A DNA stretch of 57,622 nucleotides from Pseudocitrobacter vendiensis (GCF_943590815.1 NZ_CALSBS010000027.1:1-57622); one strand, 5' to 3'; positions 43,151 through 52,827 are shown, counted from the stretch's first letter. Numbers and translations: made by a program. The notes: a model not told the origin generated them from the letters alone.

Positions 43151-44110
43151 ATGAGTCTGAATTTCCTTGATTTTGAACAGCCGATCGCAGAGCTGGAAGC
43201 GAAAATCGATTCTCTGACTGCGGTTAGCCGTCAGGATGAGAAACTGGATATTAACATCGACGAAGAAGTGCATCGTCTGCGTGAAAAAAGCGTAGAACTG
43301 ACGCGCAAAATCTTTGCCGATCTTGGCGCATGGCAGGTAGCCCAACTGGCGCGCCATCCGCAGCGCCCGTACACCCTGGATTATGTCCGCCTGGCGTTTG
43401 ACGAATTTGACGAACTGGCCGGCGACCGCGCATATGCTGACGATAAAGCTATCGTGGGCGGGATCGCGCGTCTGGATGGACGTCCGGTGATGATCATTGG
43501 TCATCAGAAAGGCCGTGAAACCAAAGAGAAAATCCGTCGCAACTTCGGTATGCCAGCACCAGAAGGTTACCGTAAAGCCCTGCGTCTGATGGAGATGGCT
43601 GAGCGCTTCAACATGCCGATCATCACGTTCATCGATACTCCGGGTGCGTATCCTGGCGTGGGCGCGGAAGAACGTGGTCAGTCTGAAGCGATTGCCCGTA
43701 ACCTGCGTGAAATGTCACGTCTGAGCGTGCCGGTTATCTGTACCGTTATCGGTGAAGGTGGCTCCGGCGGTGCGCTGGCGATTGGCGTGGGTGATAAAGT
43801 GAATATGCTGCAGTACAGCACCTACTCGGTGATTTCACCGGAAGGTTGTGCGTCCATTCTGTGGAAAAGTGCGGACAAAGCTCCGCTGGCCGCAGAAGCG
43901 ATGGGCATCATTGCCCCGCGCCTGAAAGAGCTGAAGCTGATTGACTCTATCATTCCTGAACCGTTGGGCGGCGCCCACCGTAATCCGGAAGCCATGGCGG
44001 CATCACTGAAAGCACAACTGCTGGAAGATCTGGCCGATCTCGACGTGCTGAGCACAGACGACCTTAAAAATCGTCGTTATCAGCGCCTGATGAGCTACGG
44101 CTACGCGTAA
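43151..44110 (+). CDS. accA: Acetyl-CoA carboxylase carboxyltransferase alpha subunit
   Basis: This 319-residue subunit forms with AccD the carboxyltransferase that makes malonyl-CoA, the first step of fatty acid synthesis. A crotonase-like core contains [15 protein letters not shown] and the [17 protein letters not shown] stretch. It ends the long plus-strand envelope/replication cluster and is followed by a strong terminator. Confidence 0.99.
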   Translation: MSLNFLDFEQPIAELEAKIDSLTAVSRQDEKLDINIDEEVHRLREKSVELTRKIFADLGAWQVAQLARHPQRPYTLDYVRLAFDEFDELAGDRAYADDKAIVGGIARLDGRPVMIIGHQKGRETKEKIRRNFGMPAPEGYRKALRLMEMAERFNMPIITFIDTPGAYPGVGAEERGQSEAIARNLREMSRLSVPVICTVIGEGGSGGALAIGVGDKVNMLQYSTYSVISPEGCASILWKSADKAPLAAEAMGIIAPRLKELKLIDSIIPEPLGGAHRNPEAMAASLKAQLLEDLADLDVLSTDDLKNRRYQRLMSYGYA

Positions 44111-44124
44111 ATATGACTTTCCTG

Positions 44125-44151
44125 AAAAGGCCACCCTGGGTGGCCTTTTTT
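44125..44151 (+). terminator. Rho-independent terminator of accA
   Basis: AAGGCCAC pairs with GTGGCCTT around a CCTGG loop, followed by a T-run, 15 bases after the accA stop. Confidence 0.93.
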
Positions 44152-44291
44152 ATATCGCTTGACGTTCGATTATTTCTCTCCTGATTCGTACCTTATGAGT
44201 CCGTATCCAACCTGCTGTAATACTGCCATTTTGAGAATCTGATATTATAATAACTACGCTAAACTATAGCGTTATTTCGTTTTTTTTAAGG

Positions 44292-44555
44292 ATGAAAACA
44301 TTGAAAGTAATTCTGGGATTTGACCATCTGTTAATGCCGCGGGTTCTGGTGTTTTTTTACTGGATCGCGATGGTGATCGTGCTGGGGGCAGGTATATATA
44401 GCATGTTCACCGTAAGTCTCATCTCTGGCTTTTTTGGGATGATATTTAGCCTGATTGGCTGCCGAATGACCTTTGAATTGATCATGGTCGCGTTCAAAAA
44501 TAACGAGTACTTGCGTCGTATCGCTGAGAACTCGGAAAAAGCGAAAGCAGAATAA
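44292..44555 (+). CDS. Small membrane protein, probably DUF4282 family
   Basis: This 87-residue protein has a short polar N-terminus (MKTLKVILGFDHLLMPR), two hydrophobic segments (about 18-39 and 43-60) and a charged cytoplasmic-type tail ending ENSEKAKAE. The pattern, with an aromatic-rich first segment and a GCRMTFELIMVAFKNNEYLRRI stretch after the second, fits DUF4282 as I remember it; no function is established. It is absent from the same place in E. coli K-12. It looks AT-richer than its neighbours. A TATAAT box lies at 44246-44251, an AAGGA ribosome site precedes the ATG, and a terminator follows, so it looks like a single-gene unit. Confidence 0.75.
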   Translation: MKTLKVILGFDHLLMPRVLVFFYWIAMVIVLGAGIYSMFTVSLISGFFGMIFSLIGCRMTFELIMVAFKNNEYLRRIAENSEKAKAE

Positions 44556-44582
44556 TAACGATAGAGATGTAGATGCTTTCCC

Positions 44583-44610
44583 AAAAGGGCCGATGATTCG
44601 GTCCTTTTTC
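44583..44610 (+). terminator. Terminator after the DUF4282-like gene
   Basis: AAGGGCCGA (44585-44593) pairs with TCGGTCCTT (44598-44606), including one G-U pair, and T residues follow. It sits 30 bases after the stop and separates the small gene from ldcC. Confidence 0.85.
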
Positions 44611-44719
44611 ATTTCTGCGCTGCAGGACAGTGCGAATGATATTTGAGATGAATACATCTGTGCACAGTACTGGGCTGGTTGTTACTATGCTTATCTCAGG
44701 GATCCGTCAGGAGGAGCGC

Positions 44720-46873
44720 ATGAATATCATCGCCATTATGGGGCCGCACGGCGTCTATTACAAAGATGAACCTATCAAGGAGCTGGAAAGTGCGTTGCTG
44801 GCACAAGGCTTCAAAATTATCTGGCCACAAAACAGCGCAGACCTGCTGAAATTTATCGAACATAACCCGCGTATCTGCGGCGTTATCTTCGACTGGGACG
44901 AATACAATGTTGATTTGTGTAGCGACATTAATCAGCTGAACGAATATCTTCCGCTCTACGCGTTCATTAATACCCATTCGACGATGGATGTCAGCGTTCA
45001 CGATCTGCGGATGGCACTGTGGTTCTTTGAATATGCGCTGGGGCAGTCTGGTGATATCGCTACCCGCATCCGCCAGTACACCGATGAGTACCTCGATAAC
45101 ATTACGCCACCGTTCACTAAGGCACTGTTTACCTATGTGAATGAAGGTAAATACACTTTCTGTACGCCTGGTCATATGGCGGGAACGGCGTATCAAAAAA
45201 GCCCGATTGGTTGCCTGTTTTATGATTTCTTTGGCGCCAATACGCTGAAGGCGGATGTCTCGATTTCCGTCACCGAGCTGGGATCACTGCTCGATCACAC
45301 CGGCCCGCATCTGGAAGCGGAAGAGTACATCGCCCGTACTTTTGGTGCTGAACAAAGTTATATGGTGACCAACGGAACCTCAACATCGAACAAAATTGTC
45401 GGTATGTACGCCGCGCCAGCGGGCAGCACGTTGTTGATTGACCGTAACTGCCATAAATCGCTCGCCCATTTGCTGATGATGAGCGATGTGGTGCCATTGT
45501 GGCTGAAGCCGACGCGGAACGCGCTCGGTATTCTCGGGGGCATCCCGCGCCATGAATTTACCCGCGATAGCCTGCAACAAAAAGTGGATGCGACGAAAAA
45601 CGCACAGTGGCCGGTGCATGCGGTGATCACGAATTCCACCTACGATGGCCTGCTGTATAACACCAACTGGATCAAGCAAACGCTGGATGTCCCGTCGATT
45701 CACTTCGACTCTGCATGGGTGCCGTATACTCACTTCCACCCGATATATCAGGGAAAAAGCGGCATGAGCGGCGATCGTGTGCCGGGGAAAGTATTTTTCG
45801 AAACGCAGTCGACGCATAAAATGCTGGCCGCACTGTCACAGGCTTCGCTTATTCACATCAAAGGCGACTACGATGAAGATACCTTCAACGAAGCCTTTAT
45901 GATGCACACCTCGACATCGCCGAGTTACCCGATTGTCGCCTCAATTGAAACGGCGGCGGCGATGCTGCGCGGCAACCCGGGCAAGCGACTGATCACCCGT
46001 TCGGTGGAGCGTGCATTGCATTTCCGCAAAGAGGTTCAGCGGTTGCGTGAAGAGTCGGATAGCTGGTTCTTTGACATCTGGCAGCCAGAAGAGATCGACG
46101 AAGCAGAATGCTGGCCGGTCTCGCCGGGAGAAGACTGGCATGGATTTGCCGATGCCGACAGCGATCATATGTTCCTCGATCCGGTCAAAGTGACTATCCT
46201 GACGCCAGGTATGGACGAGCAGGGCAACATGAGCGACGAGGGTATTCCTGCCGCGCTGGTGGCGAAATATCTTGATGAGCACGGCGTGGTAGTGGAGAAA
46301 ACCGGGCCCTATAACCTGCTGTTTCTCTTTAGCATCGGTATTGATAAAACCCGAGCAATGGGCCTGCTGCGCGGGTTAACGGAGTTTAAGCGCGCCTACG
46401 ATCTTAATCTGCGGGTGAAAAACATGCTGCCGGATCTCTACGCGGAAGATCCGGATTTTTACCGCAATATGCGCATTCAGGATCTGGCGCAGGGGATCCA
46501 CAAACTGATCCGCCAGCACGATCTGCCGCGTTTAATGCTGCGTGCGTTTGACGTGCTGCCGGAAATGAAGATGACGCCGCATCAGGCGTGGCAGCGTCAG
46601 ATTAAAGGTGATGTTGAGACGGTGGCGCTGGAAGAGGTGGTGGGGCGCGTTTCGGCCAATATGATCCTGCCGTATCCGCCGGGCGTACCATTGTTGATGC
46701 CGGGTGAGATGATCACCGAAGAGAGCCGTGCGGTGCTCGATTTCCTGCTTATGCTGTGCTCGGTGGGGCGTCACTATCCGGGCTTTGAGACGGATATTCA
46801 TGGTGCGAAACGTGATGAGAACGGTGTTTACCGGGTTCGAGTCTTAAAAAGCGGCGAAGAGGTTGCGCGTTAA
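44720..46873 (+). CDS. ldcC: Constitutive-type lysine decarboxylase
   Basis: This 717-residue PLP enzyme decarboxylates lysine to cadaverine, consuming a proton. It has an N-terminal wing (response-regulator-like) domain, an aminotransferase-fold core and a C-terminal domain. The PLP lysine is Lys367 in STHKMLAAL. The active-site stretch reads CTPGHMAG, where I recall CTPGHMGG in E. coli. The start at 44720 has a GGAGGAGC ribosome site and gives MNIIAIMGPHG; the longer open frame upstream is non-coding. It is assigned LdcC over CadA because of the accA-ldcC-yaeR context. Confidence 0.95.
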   Translation: MNIIAIMGPHGVYYKDEPIKELESALLAQGFKIIWPQNSADLLKFIEHNPRICGVIFDWDEYNVDLCSDINQLNEYLPLYAFINTHSTMDVSVHDLRMALWFFEYALGQSGDIATRIRQYTDEYLDNITPPFTKALFTYVNEGKYTFCTPGHMAGTAYQKSPIGCLFYDFFGANTLKADVSISVTELGSLLDHTGPHLEAEEYIARTFGAEQSYMVTNGTSTSNKIVGMYAAPAGSTLLIDRNCHKSLAHLLMMSDVVPLWLKPTRNALGILGGIPRHEFTRDSLQQKVDATKNAQWPVHAVITNSTYDGLLYNTNWIKQTLDVPSIHFDSAWVPYTHFHPIYQGKSGMSGDRVPGKVFFETQSTHKMLAALSQASLIHIKGDYDEDTFNEAFMMHTSTSPSYPIVASIETAAAMLRGNPGKRLITRSVERALHFRKEVQRLREESDSWFFDIWQPEEIDEAECWPVSPGEDWHGFADADSDHMFLDPVKVTILTPGMDEQGNMSDEGIPAALVAKYLDEHGVVVEKTGPYNLLFLFSIGIDKTRAMGLLRGLTEFKRAYDLNLRVKNMLPDLYAEDPDFYRNMRIQDLAQGIHKLIRQHDLPRLMLRAFDVLPEMKMTPHQAWQRQIKGDVETVALEEVVGRVSANMILPYPPGVPLLMPGEMITEESRAVLDFLLMLCSVGRHYPGFETDIHGAKRDENGVYRVRVLKSGEEVAR

Positions 46874-46918
46874 GCCCCGGCACAGGTAACGTGTTGAAAA
46901 CGATAAAGGAGCATAAGA

Positions 46919-47308
46919 ATGTTGGGTTTAAAACGGATTCACCATATTGCCATTATTGCCACCGACTACGCGAAGAGTAAGGCCTTCTACTGCGACATTC
47001 TGGGGTTTACCCTGCAGAGCGAGTTTTATCGCGAAGAGCGCGATTCCTGGAAGGGCGATCTGGCGCTGAACGGGCAGTATGTGATTGAACTGTTTTCGTT
47101 CCCGTTTCCGCCTGCGCGTCCAAGTCGCCCGGAAGCCTGTGGCCTGCGTCATCTGGCCTTTAGCGTTGACGATCTCGATGCGGCGGTCGTGCATTTGCAG
47201 GCGCATGGCGTAACCTGCGAAGCGATTCGCGTTGATCCCTTTACGGACAAACGTTTTACCTTTTTTAATGACCCCGACGGCCTGCCGCTGGAACTCTACC
47301 AGCAGTAG
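46919..47308 (+). CDS. yaeR: VOC (glyoxalase/bleomycin-resistance fold) protein YaeR
   Basis: This 129-residue vicinal-oxygen-chelate protein has two beta-alpha-beta-beta-beta modules. Likely metal ligands are the histidine in IHHIAI (residues 8-9), the glutamate in YVIELF, the histidine in LRHLAF and the glutamate near the C-terminus (PLELYQ), the glyoxalase I pattern. Substrate and function are unproven (E. coli gloA2). A good AAAGGAGC ribosome site precedes the ATG. It lies between ldcC and tilS. Confidence 0.9.
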   Translation: MLGLKRIHHIAIIATDYAKSKAFYCDILGFTLQSEFYREERDSWKGDLALNGQYVIELFSFPFPPARPSRPEACGLRHLAFSVDDLDAAVVHLQAHGVTCEAIRVDPFTDKRFTFFNDPDGLPLELYQQ

Positions 47309-47328
47309 GGCTTGCAACCCTGATCCCG

Positions 47329-47347
47329 GCCCGGTAACGTGCCGGGC
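47329..47347 (+). other. Hairpin between yaeR and tilS
   Basis: GCCCGG (47329-47334) pairs with CCGGGC (47342-47347). The tail is TTAGCC with no T-run, so termination would be weak and tilS may share yaeR transcripts. Confidence 0.5.
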
Positions 47348-47369
47348 TTAGCCATCTAGTGACAACATC

Positions 47370-48665
47370 ATGACGACGCCTGCTTTTACTTCATCCCTTG
47401 AGCCTCACCGCCAGTTTCTGGTGGCCTTTAGTGGTGGTCTGGACTCCACGGTATTGCTGCATCAATTGGTATGCTGGCGGCAGGAAAATCCGTCCATCAC
47501 GCTGCGGGCAATACATATTCACCACGGCTTGAGCCAGCATGCGGATGCCTGGGTTACGCATTGTGAGCAACAATGTTTAGCGTGGAATGTCCCGTTAGAC
47601 GTTGTACGCGTGACGCTGGCGCAGGAAGGGCTGGGAATTGAAGCGCAGGCCCGGCAGGCGCGTTATCAGGCGTTCAGTGAAGTGTTACAGGATGGCGAGG
47701 CGCTGGTTACGGCGCAGCATCTGGACGATCAGTGTGAAACCTTCCTGTTGGCGCTTAAACGCGGAAGCGGCCCGGCGGGGCTTTCTGCCATGCCTGCTCG
47801 TATGCCCTTTGCGAACGGGCACCTGCTTCGTCCCTTGCTGAATGCGTCGCGTGCCTCATTGCTGGCATGGGCGCAAGTGCACCAGCTTTCGTGGATTGAA
47901 GATGAGAGCAATCAGGACGATGCCTACGATCGTAACTTCCTCCGTTTGCATGTCGTACCGCTGCTGAGCCAGCGCTGGCCGCATTTTGCGCAAGCCACGG
48001 CCCGAAGCGCGGCGCTCTGCGCTGAACAGGAGCAACTGCTGGATGAGCTGTTGGCCGGGGAACTGACCCACCTGGTGACGCCGCAAGGAGCGCTGAGTTT
48101 GCCGCCGATGCAGGCTATGAGCGCGCCGCGCCGCGCCGCGTTGTTACGCCGTTGGCTGGCATTACATCATGCGGCGATGCCGTCGCGCGATATGCTGACG
48201 CGCATCTGGCAGGAAGTTGTCGAAGCGCGTGAGGACGCAGATCCGTGTCTGCGCCATGGCGATCACCAGATTCGTCGCTATCAGCAACAGCTCTGGTGGG
48301 TGAAAACGATCGTATCGCCGGGGGATAAAACGTTTCCCTGGCCTGATATTGCGCAGTACCTGAGTTTACCTGTGGGAAATGTGCGTTTGGTTTCGGGGGG
48401 CGATATCCGTCCACCGCGTGAAGATGAAACCGTCACTATTCGCTTTAAAGCCCCCGGCACGCTGCATATTGTGGGGCGCAATGGTGGTCGCAAGCTGAAA
48501 AAAATCTGGCAGGAACTGGGTGTTCCGCCGTGGCTACGCGATACCACGCCGCTGCTGTTTTATAACGATGTATTGATGGCAGCGGCGGGGCGGTTTGTGA
48601 CACAGGAAGGGACGATAACGCCTGGAACCGGTTTACAGCTGGAATGGACAAAAATGGGCAGCTAA
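47370..48665 (+). CDS. tilS: tRNA(Ile)-lysidine synthase
   Basis: This 431-residue enzyme changes C34 of the CAU-anticodon tRNA-Ile to lysidine so that it reads AUA. The N-terminal PP-loop SGGLDS (21-26) binds ATP. A middle and a C-terminal domain (ending QLEWTKMGS) bind the tRNA. The TAA stop lies in the loop of an inverted repeat that serves the opposite strand. Confidence 0.97.
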   Translation: MTTPAFTSSLEPHRQFLVAFSGGLDSTVLLHQLVCWRQENPSITLRAIHIHHGLSQHADAWVTHCEQQCLAWNVPLDVVRVTLAQEGLGIEAQARQARYQAFSEVLQDGEALVTAQHLDDQCETFLLALKRGSGPAGLSAMPARMPFANGHLLRPLLNASRASLLAWAQVHQLSWIEDESNQDDAYDRNFLRLHVVPLLSQRWPHFAQATARSAALCAEQEQLLDELLAGELTHLVTPQGALSLPPMQAMSAPRRAALLRRWLALHHAAMPSRDMLTRIWQEVVEAREDADPCLRHGDHQIRRYQQQLWWVKTIVSPGDKTFPWPDIAQYLSLPVGNVRLVSGGDIRPPREDETVTIRFKAPGTLHIVGRNGGRKLKKIWQELGVPPWLRDTTPLLFYNDVLMAAAGRFVTQEGTITPGTGLQLEWTKMGS

Positions 48666-48676
48666 GCTGCCCGTTG
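48648..48676 (-). terminator. Terminator of yaeP-rof, overlapping the tilS stop codon
   Basis: GGGCAGC (48656-48662) pairs with GCTGCCC (48666-48672), and the three-base loop is the tilS stop codon TAA. Read on the minus strand the stem is followed by ATTTTTG, a rho-independent layout six bases after the rof stop. On the plus strand there is no T-run. Confidence 0.8.
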
Positions 48677-48681
48677 TACTG

Positions 48682-48942
48682 TCAGGATTCACTCACCACG
48701 ACAGTGCCGATTTGCGGATGGCTGAAGCTGGTAATGCGGTCGAGACGCACTTCGCGGCTCTCTCCGCCAGCTTCAACAACCAGATACTCCACGTTTTTAC
48801 GCGAGAGCAGGTCACTGGCTTTCGCTTGCAGCACTTCGCCATCTTTAAGTTCCAGCGTCAGCACGAGGTGATGCTGGCAGGCGAGCTCGAGATTGTCATA
48901 GTCATCACAATTGATAGGTTGATAGGTCTCATTCATTGACAT
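48682..48942 (-). CDS. rof: Rho-binding antiterminator Rof
   Basis: This 86-residue small acidic protein inhibits Rho-dependent termination by binding Rho in E. coli. It has an Sm-like fold, with [16 protein letters not shown] and LELKDGE as recognisable parts. Two ATGs are possible, at 48942 (MSMNETYQ) and 48936 (MNETYQ); the first has GGTGAG at better spacing, the second matches the 84-residue E. coli annotation. The gene overlaps yaeP by 14 bases in another frame. Confidence 0.9.
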   Translation of the reverse strand: MSMNETYQPINCDDYDNLELACQHHLVLTLELKDGEVLQAKASDLLSRKNVEYLVVEAGGESREVRLDRITSFSHPQIGTVVVSES

Positions 48943-49129
48943 AATCGCTCACCAGTAAGTTTGCCGCCGCATAGGCCGCTTTTTCCCTGATCGACTCTGA
49001 AAGGGCGCTATCCGCCGCAACTTCGTTCAATACTTTCAGTACACAGCCCAGCGCATCCGGGATGTACCCTAAATCTCCGCTGGCAATTTCCGCATAGCGT
49101 TGACGAATCAACTCACAATAATTGTCCAC
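48929..49129 (-). CDS. yaeP: UPF0253 family protein YaeP
   Basis: This 66-residue protein of the UPF0253 family has unknown function. It is mostly helical with the conserved [24 protein letters not shown] in the middle and [14 protein letters not shown] at the end. It precedes and overlaps rof on the minus strand. A GGAGGGC ribosome site precedes the ATG. It is divergent from yaeQ. Confidence 0.9.
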   Translation of the reverse strand: MDNYCELIRQRYAEIASGDLGYIPDALGCVLKVLNEVAADSALSESIREKAAYAAANLLVSDYVNE

Positions 49130-49323
49130 ATGCCCTCCTGTCAGCGTTCTGACTCAACCGTGGATGCAAGTTAAGCCTACGAAGATAAACTCTGTTTAGC
49201 AAGGTGACTATATCATACTCATTTAAGCATTATCAGCAGGATGAACGTCGGCTGCTGTAAATCCCGACAGCCTTTTACCGTTGATTTCGTTACAATGAGC
49301 GCCATTTTTACAGGAGCTAATAT

Positions 49324-49869
49324 ATGGCACTGAAAGCGACAATTTACAAGGCGGTGGTCAATGTGGCCGACATCGACCGCAACCAGTTTCTCGACGCGTC
49401 CCTGACGCTGGCGCAGCATCCGTCTGAAACGCAGGAACGCATGATGTTGCGTCTGCTGGCATGGATAAAATATGCCGATGAACGTCTTCAGTTCACTCGT
49501 GGCCTGAGCGCCGACGATGAACCGGAAATCTGGCTGCGTAACGATCATCTGGGCATTGATCTGTGGATAGAACTCGGCCTGCCGGACGAGCGCCGCATCA
49601 AGAAAGCGTGCAGCCTGGCGAAGGAGGTGGCGCTGTTCACCTATAACAGTCGCGCGGCTGAAATCTGGTGGCAACAAAATCAGAGCAAACTGGCGTCATT
49701 CGACAAACTGAGCGTCTGGTATCTGGATGACGAGCAACTGGCGAAGCTCAGCGCCTTTGCCTCTCGCACCATGACGCTTCAGGCGACATTGCAGGAAGGC
49801 GCGATTTGGTTATCGGATGCTCAGAATAATCTGGAAATTCATTTTACGCCGTGGCAGCAACCGGCATGA
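49324..49869 (+). CDS. yaeQ: YaeQ family protein
   Basis: This 181-residue protein has a PD-(D/E)XK-like fold by family assignment, but no nuclease activity or substrate is established from sequence. It opens [19 protein letters not shown], which is typical. It overlaps arfB by four bases (ATGA). A TACAAT box at 49291-49296 may belong to its promoter. Confidence 0.93.
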   Translation: MALKATIYKAVVNVADIDRNQFLDASLTLAQHPSETQERMMLRLLAWIKYADERLQFTRGLSADDEPEIWLRNDHLGIDLWIELGLPDERRIKKACSLAKEVALFTYNSRAAEIWWQQNQSKLASFDKLSVWYLDDEQLAKLSAFASRTMTLQATLQEGAIWLSDAQNNLEIHFTPWQQPA

Positions 49870-50279
49870 TTGTTCTCTCACGGGCGGTCAGTATCCCGGA
49901 TGAAGAGATAACCATTACCGCCATCCGGGCGCAGGGGGCGGGGGGCCAGCACGTCAATAAGGCCTCGACGGCTATCCATTTGCGTTTTGATATCCGCGCT
50001 TCCAGCCTGCCGGACTATTATAAAGAGAAGCTGCTGGCTGCCAGCCACCACTTAATTTCTGCCGACGGTGTGTTTATCATTAAAGCGCAGGAGTATCGCA
50101 GTCAGGAGATGAACCGCGAAGCGGCGATTGCGCGACTGGTGGCTGTCATTAAGGAATTAACGGCAGAACAGAAAAGTCGTCGTGCAACCCGGCCAACGCG
50201 TGCATCCAAAGAACGCAGGCTGAATGCCAAAGCGCAAAAATCGAATGTAAAAACATTGCGTGGCAAGGTGAACTACTAA
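49866..50279 (+). CDS. arfB: Ribosome rescue peptidyl-tRNA hydrolase ArfB
   Basis: This 137-residue class I release-factor-like protein frees stalled ribosomes without a stop codon. The catalytic GGQ lies in GAGGQHVNK. The C-terminal tail is strongly basic ([15 protein letters not shown] and following), the part that enters the empty mRNA channel. The start at 49866 overlaps the yaeQ stop; an in-frame GTG further upstream is less likely. nlpE starts 37 bases downstream. Confidence 0.96.
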   Translation: MIVLSRAVSIPDEEITITAIRAQGAGGQHVNKASTAIHLRFDIRASSLPDYYKEKLLAASHHLISADGVFIIKAQEYRSQEMNREAAIARLVAVIKELTAEQKSRRATRPTRASKERRLNAKAQKSNVKTLRGKVNY

Positions 50280-50316
50280 CGACTGCGGACGTAATAAGAA
50301 ATCAAAGAGGGAATTG

Positions 50317-51015
50317 ATGGTGAAAAAAGCAATATTGACGATAGCGGCCGCCGGTATGCTGTTTGCACTGTTTGGGTGTAACAATCGTGCGGAAGTGGAA
50401 ACACTGACGCCGACCCAAATGGCCGAGTTGAAGCCGATGCAGCAAAGCTGGCGCGGTATCTTACCTTGCGCCGACTGTGAAGGTATCGAAACCTCGCTGT
50501 TCCTCGCCAAAGACGGCACCTGGGTCATGAATGAACGTTATCAGGGCGTGACGAAAGAGCCGTCATCGTTTGCCAGCTATGGTACCTGGGCGCGTACCGC
50601 CGGGAAGCTGGTGTTAACCGACAGTAAAGGTGAGAAGTCCTGGTATCGGGTGAAAGGTGATAACCTGGAGATGCTCGACCAGGAAGGTAATCCAATTGAG
50701 TCCACGCTTAACTACACGCTGGCACCGGTGAAGGCGAGCCTGCCGACAACGCCAATGGCGATGCGCGGGATGTATTTCTACATGGCGGATGCGGCAATCT
50801 TTACCGATTGCGCCACGGGCAAGAAGATGGCGGTGGCCAGCAATGCGCAGTTAGAACGTGATTATGCGGTGGCGCGCGGCACGGAAACTAAGCCTGTACT
50901 GCTGGTGGTGGAAGGGCATTTCACCCTGGAAGCTAACCCGGATACGGGCGAGATGGTGAAAACGTTGCAACCGGATAGCAACACCAAATTTATTCCGGGG
51001 AAAGATTGTAACTGA
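50317..51015 (+). CDS. nlpE: Outer-membrane lipoprotein NlpE (Cpx activator)
   Basis: This 232-residue lipoprotein signals surface contact and lipoprotein-trafficking faults to the CpxA kinase. The lipobox LFGC places the lipidated cysteine at residue 21. A CADC (CxxC) motif follows, and a second Cys pair near the C-terminus (DCATGK and GKDC). It is a few residues shorter than in E. coli. The ATG at 50317 is preferred to a TTG three bases upstream. Confidence 0.95.
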   Translation: MVKKAILTIAAAGMLFALFGCNNRAEVETLTPTQMAELKPMQQSWRGILPCADCEGIETSLFLAKDGTWVMNERYQGVTKEPSSFASYGTWARTAGKLVLTDSKGEKSWYRVKGDNLEMLDQEGNPIESTLNYTLAPVKASLPTTPMAMRGMYFYMADAAIFTDCATGKKMAVASNAQLERDYAVARGTETKPVLLVVEGHFTLEANPDTGEMVKTLQPDSNTKFIPGKDCN

Positions 51016-51020
51016 TCAAG

Positions 51021-51053
51021 TCTGTAGGTCGGGTAAGCGTAGCGCCACCCGAC
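51021..51053. repeat. Single REP-like palindrome after nlpE
   Basis: GTCGGGT and ACCCGAC flank AAGCGTAGCGCC, the pattern of an enteric REP (gtaggtcgggtaag...). It is a third palindrome type in the window, next to the terminator that follows. Confidence 0.75.
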
Positions 51054-51054
51054 A

Positions 51055-51092
51055 AAAAAAAGCCTCGCAATCCACAATCGCGAGGCTTTTTC
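51055..51092. terminator. Bidirectional terminator between nlpE and proS
   Basis: AAAAAGCCTCGC (up to 51068) pairs with GCGAGGCTTTTT (from 51080). Purines on one side and T residues on the other make it work for both convergent genes. Confidence 0.92.
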
Positions 51093-51108
51093 GTATCGTA
51101 AACCCGAA

Positions 51109-52827
51109 TTAACCTTTGATGGCTTTCACCAGGTAATCAACGATATCGCCGGTTTTAATCAGCTGTTTCTCGCCGTTACGACGGTATTTGTATTCGATAT
51201 CGTCGTTGTCGAGGTTACGGTCGCCCAGCACGATGGTGTGCGGAATACCGATCAGTTCCATATCTGCGAACATCACGCCCGGACGCTCTTTACGGTCGTC
51301 CATCAGCACTTCGATACCCTGCGCACGCAGCTCAGCGTACAGCTTCTCAGCCAGCTCCTGCACGCGGTAGGATTTGTGCATGTTCATTGGCAGAATCGCT
51401 ACCTGGAACGGTGCGATAGCTTCTGGCCACAGGATCCCACGGTCATCAAAGTTCTGTTCGATGGCCGCAGCCACCACGCGAGTCACCCCGATACCGTAGC
51501 AGCCCATGGTCAGGATCTGGTTACGGCCATCTTCGCCCTGTACAGAAGCCTTCATTGCTTCAGAGTACTTGGTACCCAACTGGAAGATGTGGCCGACTTC
51601 GATACCACGTTTAATCAGCAGCGTACCTTTACCGTCCGGGCTCGGGTCACCAGCAACCACGTTACGGATATCCGCCACTTCAGGCGTTGCGACATCGCGA
51701 TCCCAGTTGATACCGAAGTAGTGTTTACCATCGATGTTCGCGCCAGCGCCGAAATCGCTCATGACGGCAACGGTACGGTCGATAACCATCGGAATCGGCA
51801 TGTTTACCGGGCCGAGAGAACCCGGGCCTGCTTTAACAACAGCACGGATTTCTTCTTCGGTCGCGAAGGTCAGCGGGCTGGCAACCTGTGCCAGTTTTTC
51901 AGCTTTGACTTCGTTCAGCTCGTGATCACCACGAACCAACAGGGCAACCAGCGGATAAGCGCTGCCTTCAACCGCTTTTACCAGCAGTGTTTTGACGGTT
52001 TTTTCGATCGGCAGATTAAACTGCTCTACCAGCTCGGCGATGGTTTTTGCGTTCGGCGTATCAACCAGCGTCATTTCCTGAGTCGCGGCAGCGCGCGGTT
52101 CTTTCGGCGCTACGGCTTCAGCGAATTCGATGTTTGCCGCATAGTCGGACGAGTCAGAGAAGATCACATCATCTTCACCGCTCTGCGCCAGGACCTGGAA
52201 TTCGTGAGATGCGCTACCGCCGATAGAACCGGTATCAGCCTGCACAGCACGGAAATCCAGACCCATACGGCTGAAGATTTTACTGTAAGCGGCGTACATG
52301 GCGTCGTAGGTTTCCTGCAAGGATTCCTGAGAAGTGTGGAAAGAGTATGCATCTTTCATCAGGAATTCGCGGGAACGCATCACGCCGAAACGCGGACGAA
52401 CTTCGTCACGAAATTTCGTTTGGATCTGGTAGAAGTTCAGCGGCAACTGTTTGTAAGAGCTGAGCTCATTACGAATCAGATCGGTAATCACTTCTTCGTG
52501 AGTTGGGCCGAGTACGAACGGACGGTCGCCACGGTCAGCAATACGCAGCAGTTCCGGGCCATACTGTTCCCAACGACCACTCTCTTGCCACAGTTCAGAG
52601 GGCTGAACTACCGGCATTAACACCTCGATAGCACCGGCGTTGTTCATCTCTTCACGCACGATGTTTTCGACTTTTTTCAGGACGCGCACGCCGGTCGGCA
52701 GCCAGGTGTATAACCCGGAGGCCAGCTTGCGGATCATCCCGGCGCGCAGCATCAGCTGGTGGCTGATAACCTCGGCGTCGGCAGGTGTCTCCTTCAGAGT
52801 GGAGAGCAGGTATTGGCTAGTACGCAT
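51109..52827 (-). CDS. proS: Prolyl-tRNA synthetase
   Basis: This 572-residue class II synthetase charges tRNA-Pro. Motif 2 ([21 protein letters not shown] shortened) and motif 3 (GCYGIGVTR) are present, with the INS editing domain between them (about 224-407) that removes mischarged alanine. The start at 52827 ([13 protein letters not shown]) is the family start; the frame extends further upstream. It is 110 bases downstream of trmO on the same strand. Confidence 0.98.
   Translation of the reverse strand: MRTSQYLLSTLKETPADAEVISHQLMLRAGMIRKLASGLYTWLPTGVRVLKKVENIVREEMNNAGAIEVLMPVVQPSELWQESGRWEQYGPELLRIADRGDRPFVLGPTHEEVITDLIRNELSSYKQLPLNFYQIQTKFRDEVRPRFGVMRSREFLMKDAYSFHTSQESLQETYDAMYAAYSKIFSRMGLDFRAVQADTGSIGGSASHEFQVLAQSGEDDVIFSDSSDYAANIEFAEAVAPKEPRAAATQEMTLVDTPNAKTIAELVEQFNLPIEKTVKTLLVKAVEGSAYPLVALLVRGDHELNEVKAEKLAQVASPLTFATEEEIRAVVKAGPGSLGPVNMPIPMVIDRTVAVMSDFGAGANIDGKHYFGINWDRDVATPEVADIRNVVAGDPSPDGKGTLLIKRGIEVGHIFQLGTKYSEAMKASVQGEDGRNQILTMGCYGIGVTRVVAAAIEQNFDDRGILWPEAIAPFQVAILPMNMHKSYRVQELAEKLYAELRAQGIEVLMDDRKERPGVMFADMELIGIPHTIVLGDRNLDNDDIEYKYRRNGEKQLIKTGDIVDYLVKAIKG

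Noticed and set aside
44658-44667. Palindrome CTGTGCACAG upstream of ldcC as an operator
   Set aside because: A 10-bp palindrome is expected by chance at this scale and no regulator could be matched to it.
44638-44719. Earlier starts for ldcC
   Set aside because: They lack a ribosome site and add a peptide unlike any lysine decarboxylase N-terminus; GGAGGAGC before 44720 decides the start.
47329-47347. Full terminator between yaeR and tilS
   Set aside because: The stem is good but no T-run follows on the plus strand, so it is listed only as a hairpin.
51238-52620. 460-residue open frame opposite proS
   Set aside because: It is exactly antisense to a conserved synthetase, has a His/Arg/Phe/Gln-rich composition typical of reverse-frame translation, no ribosome site and no recognisable domain.
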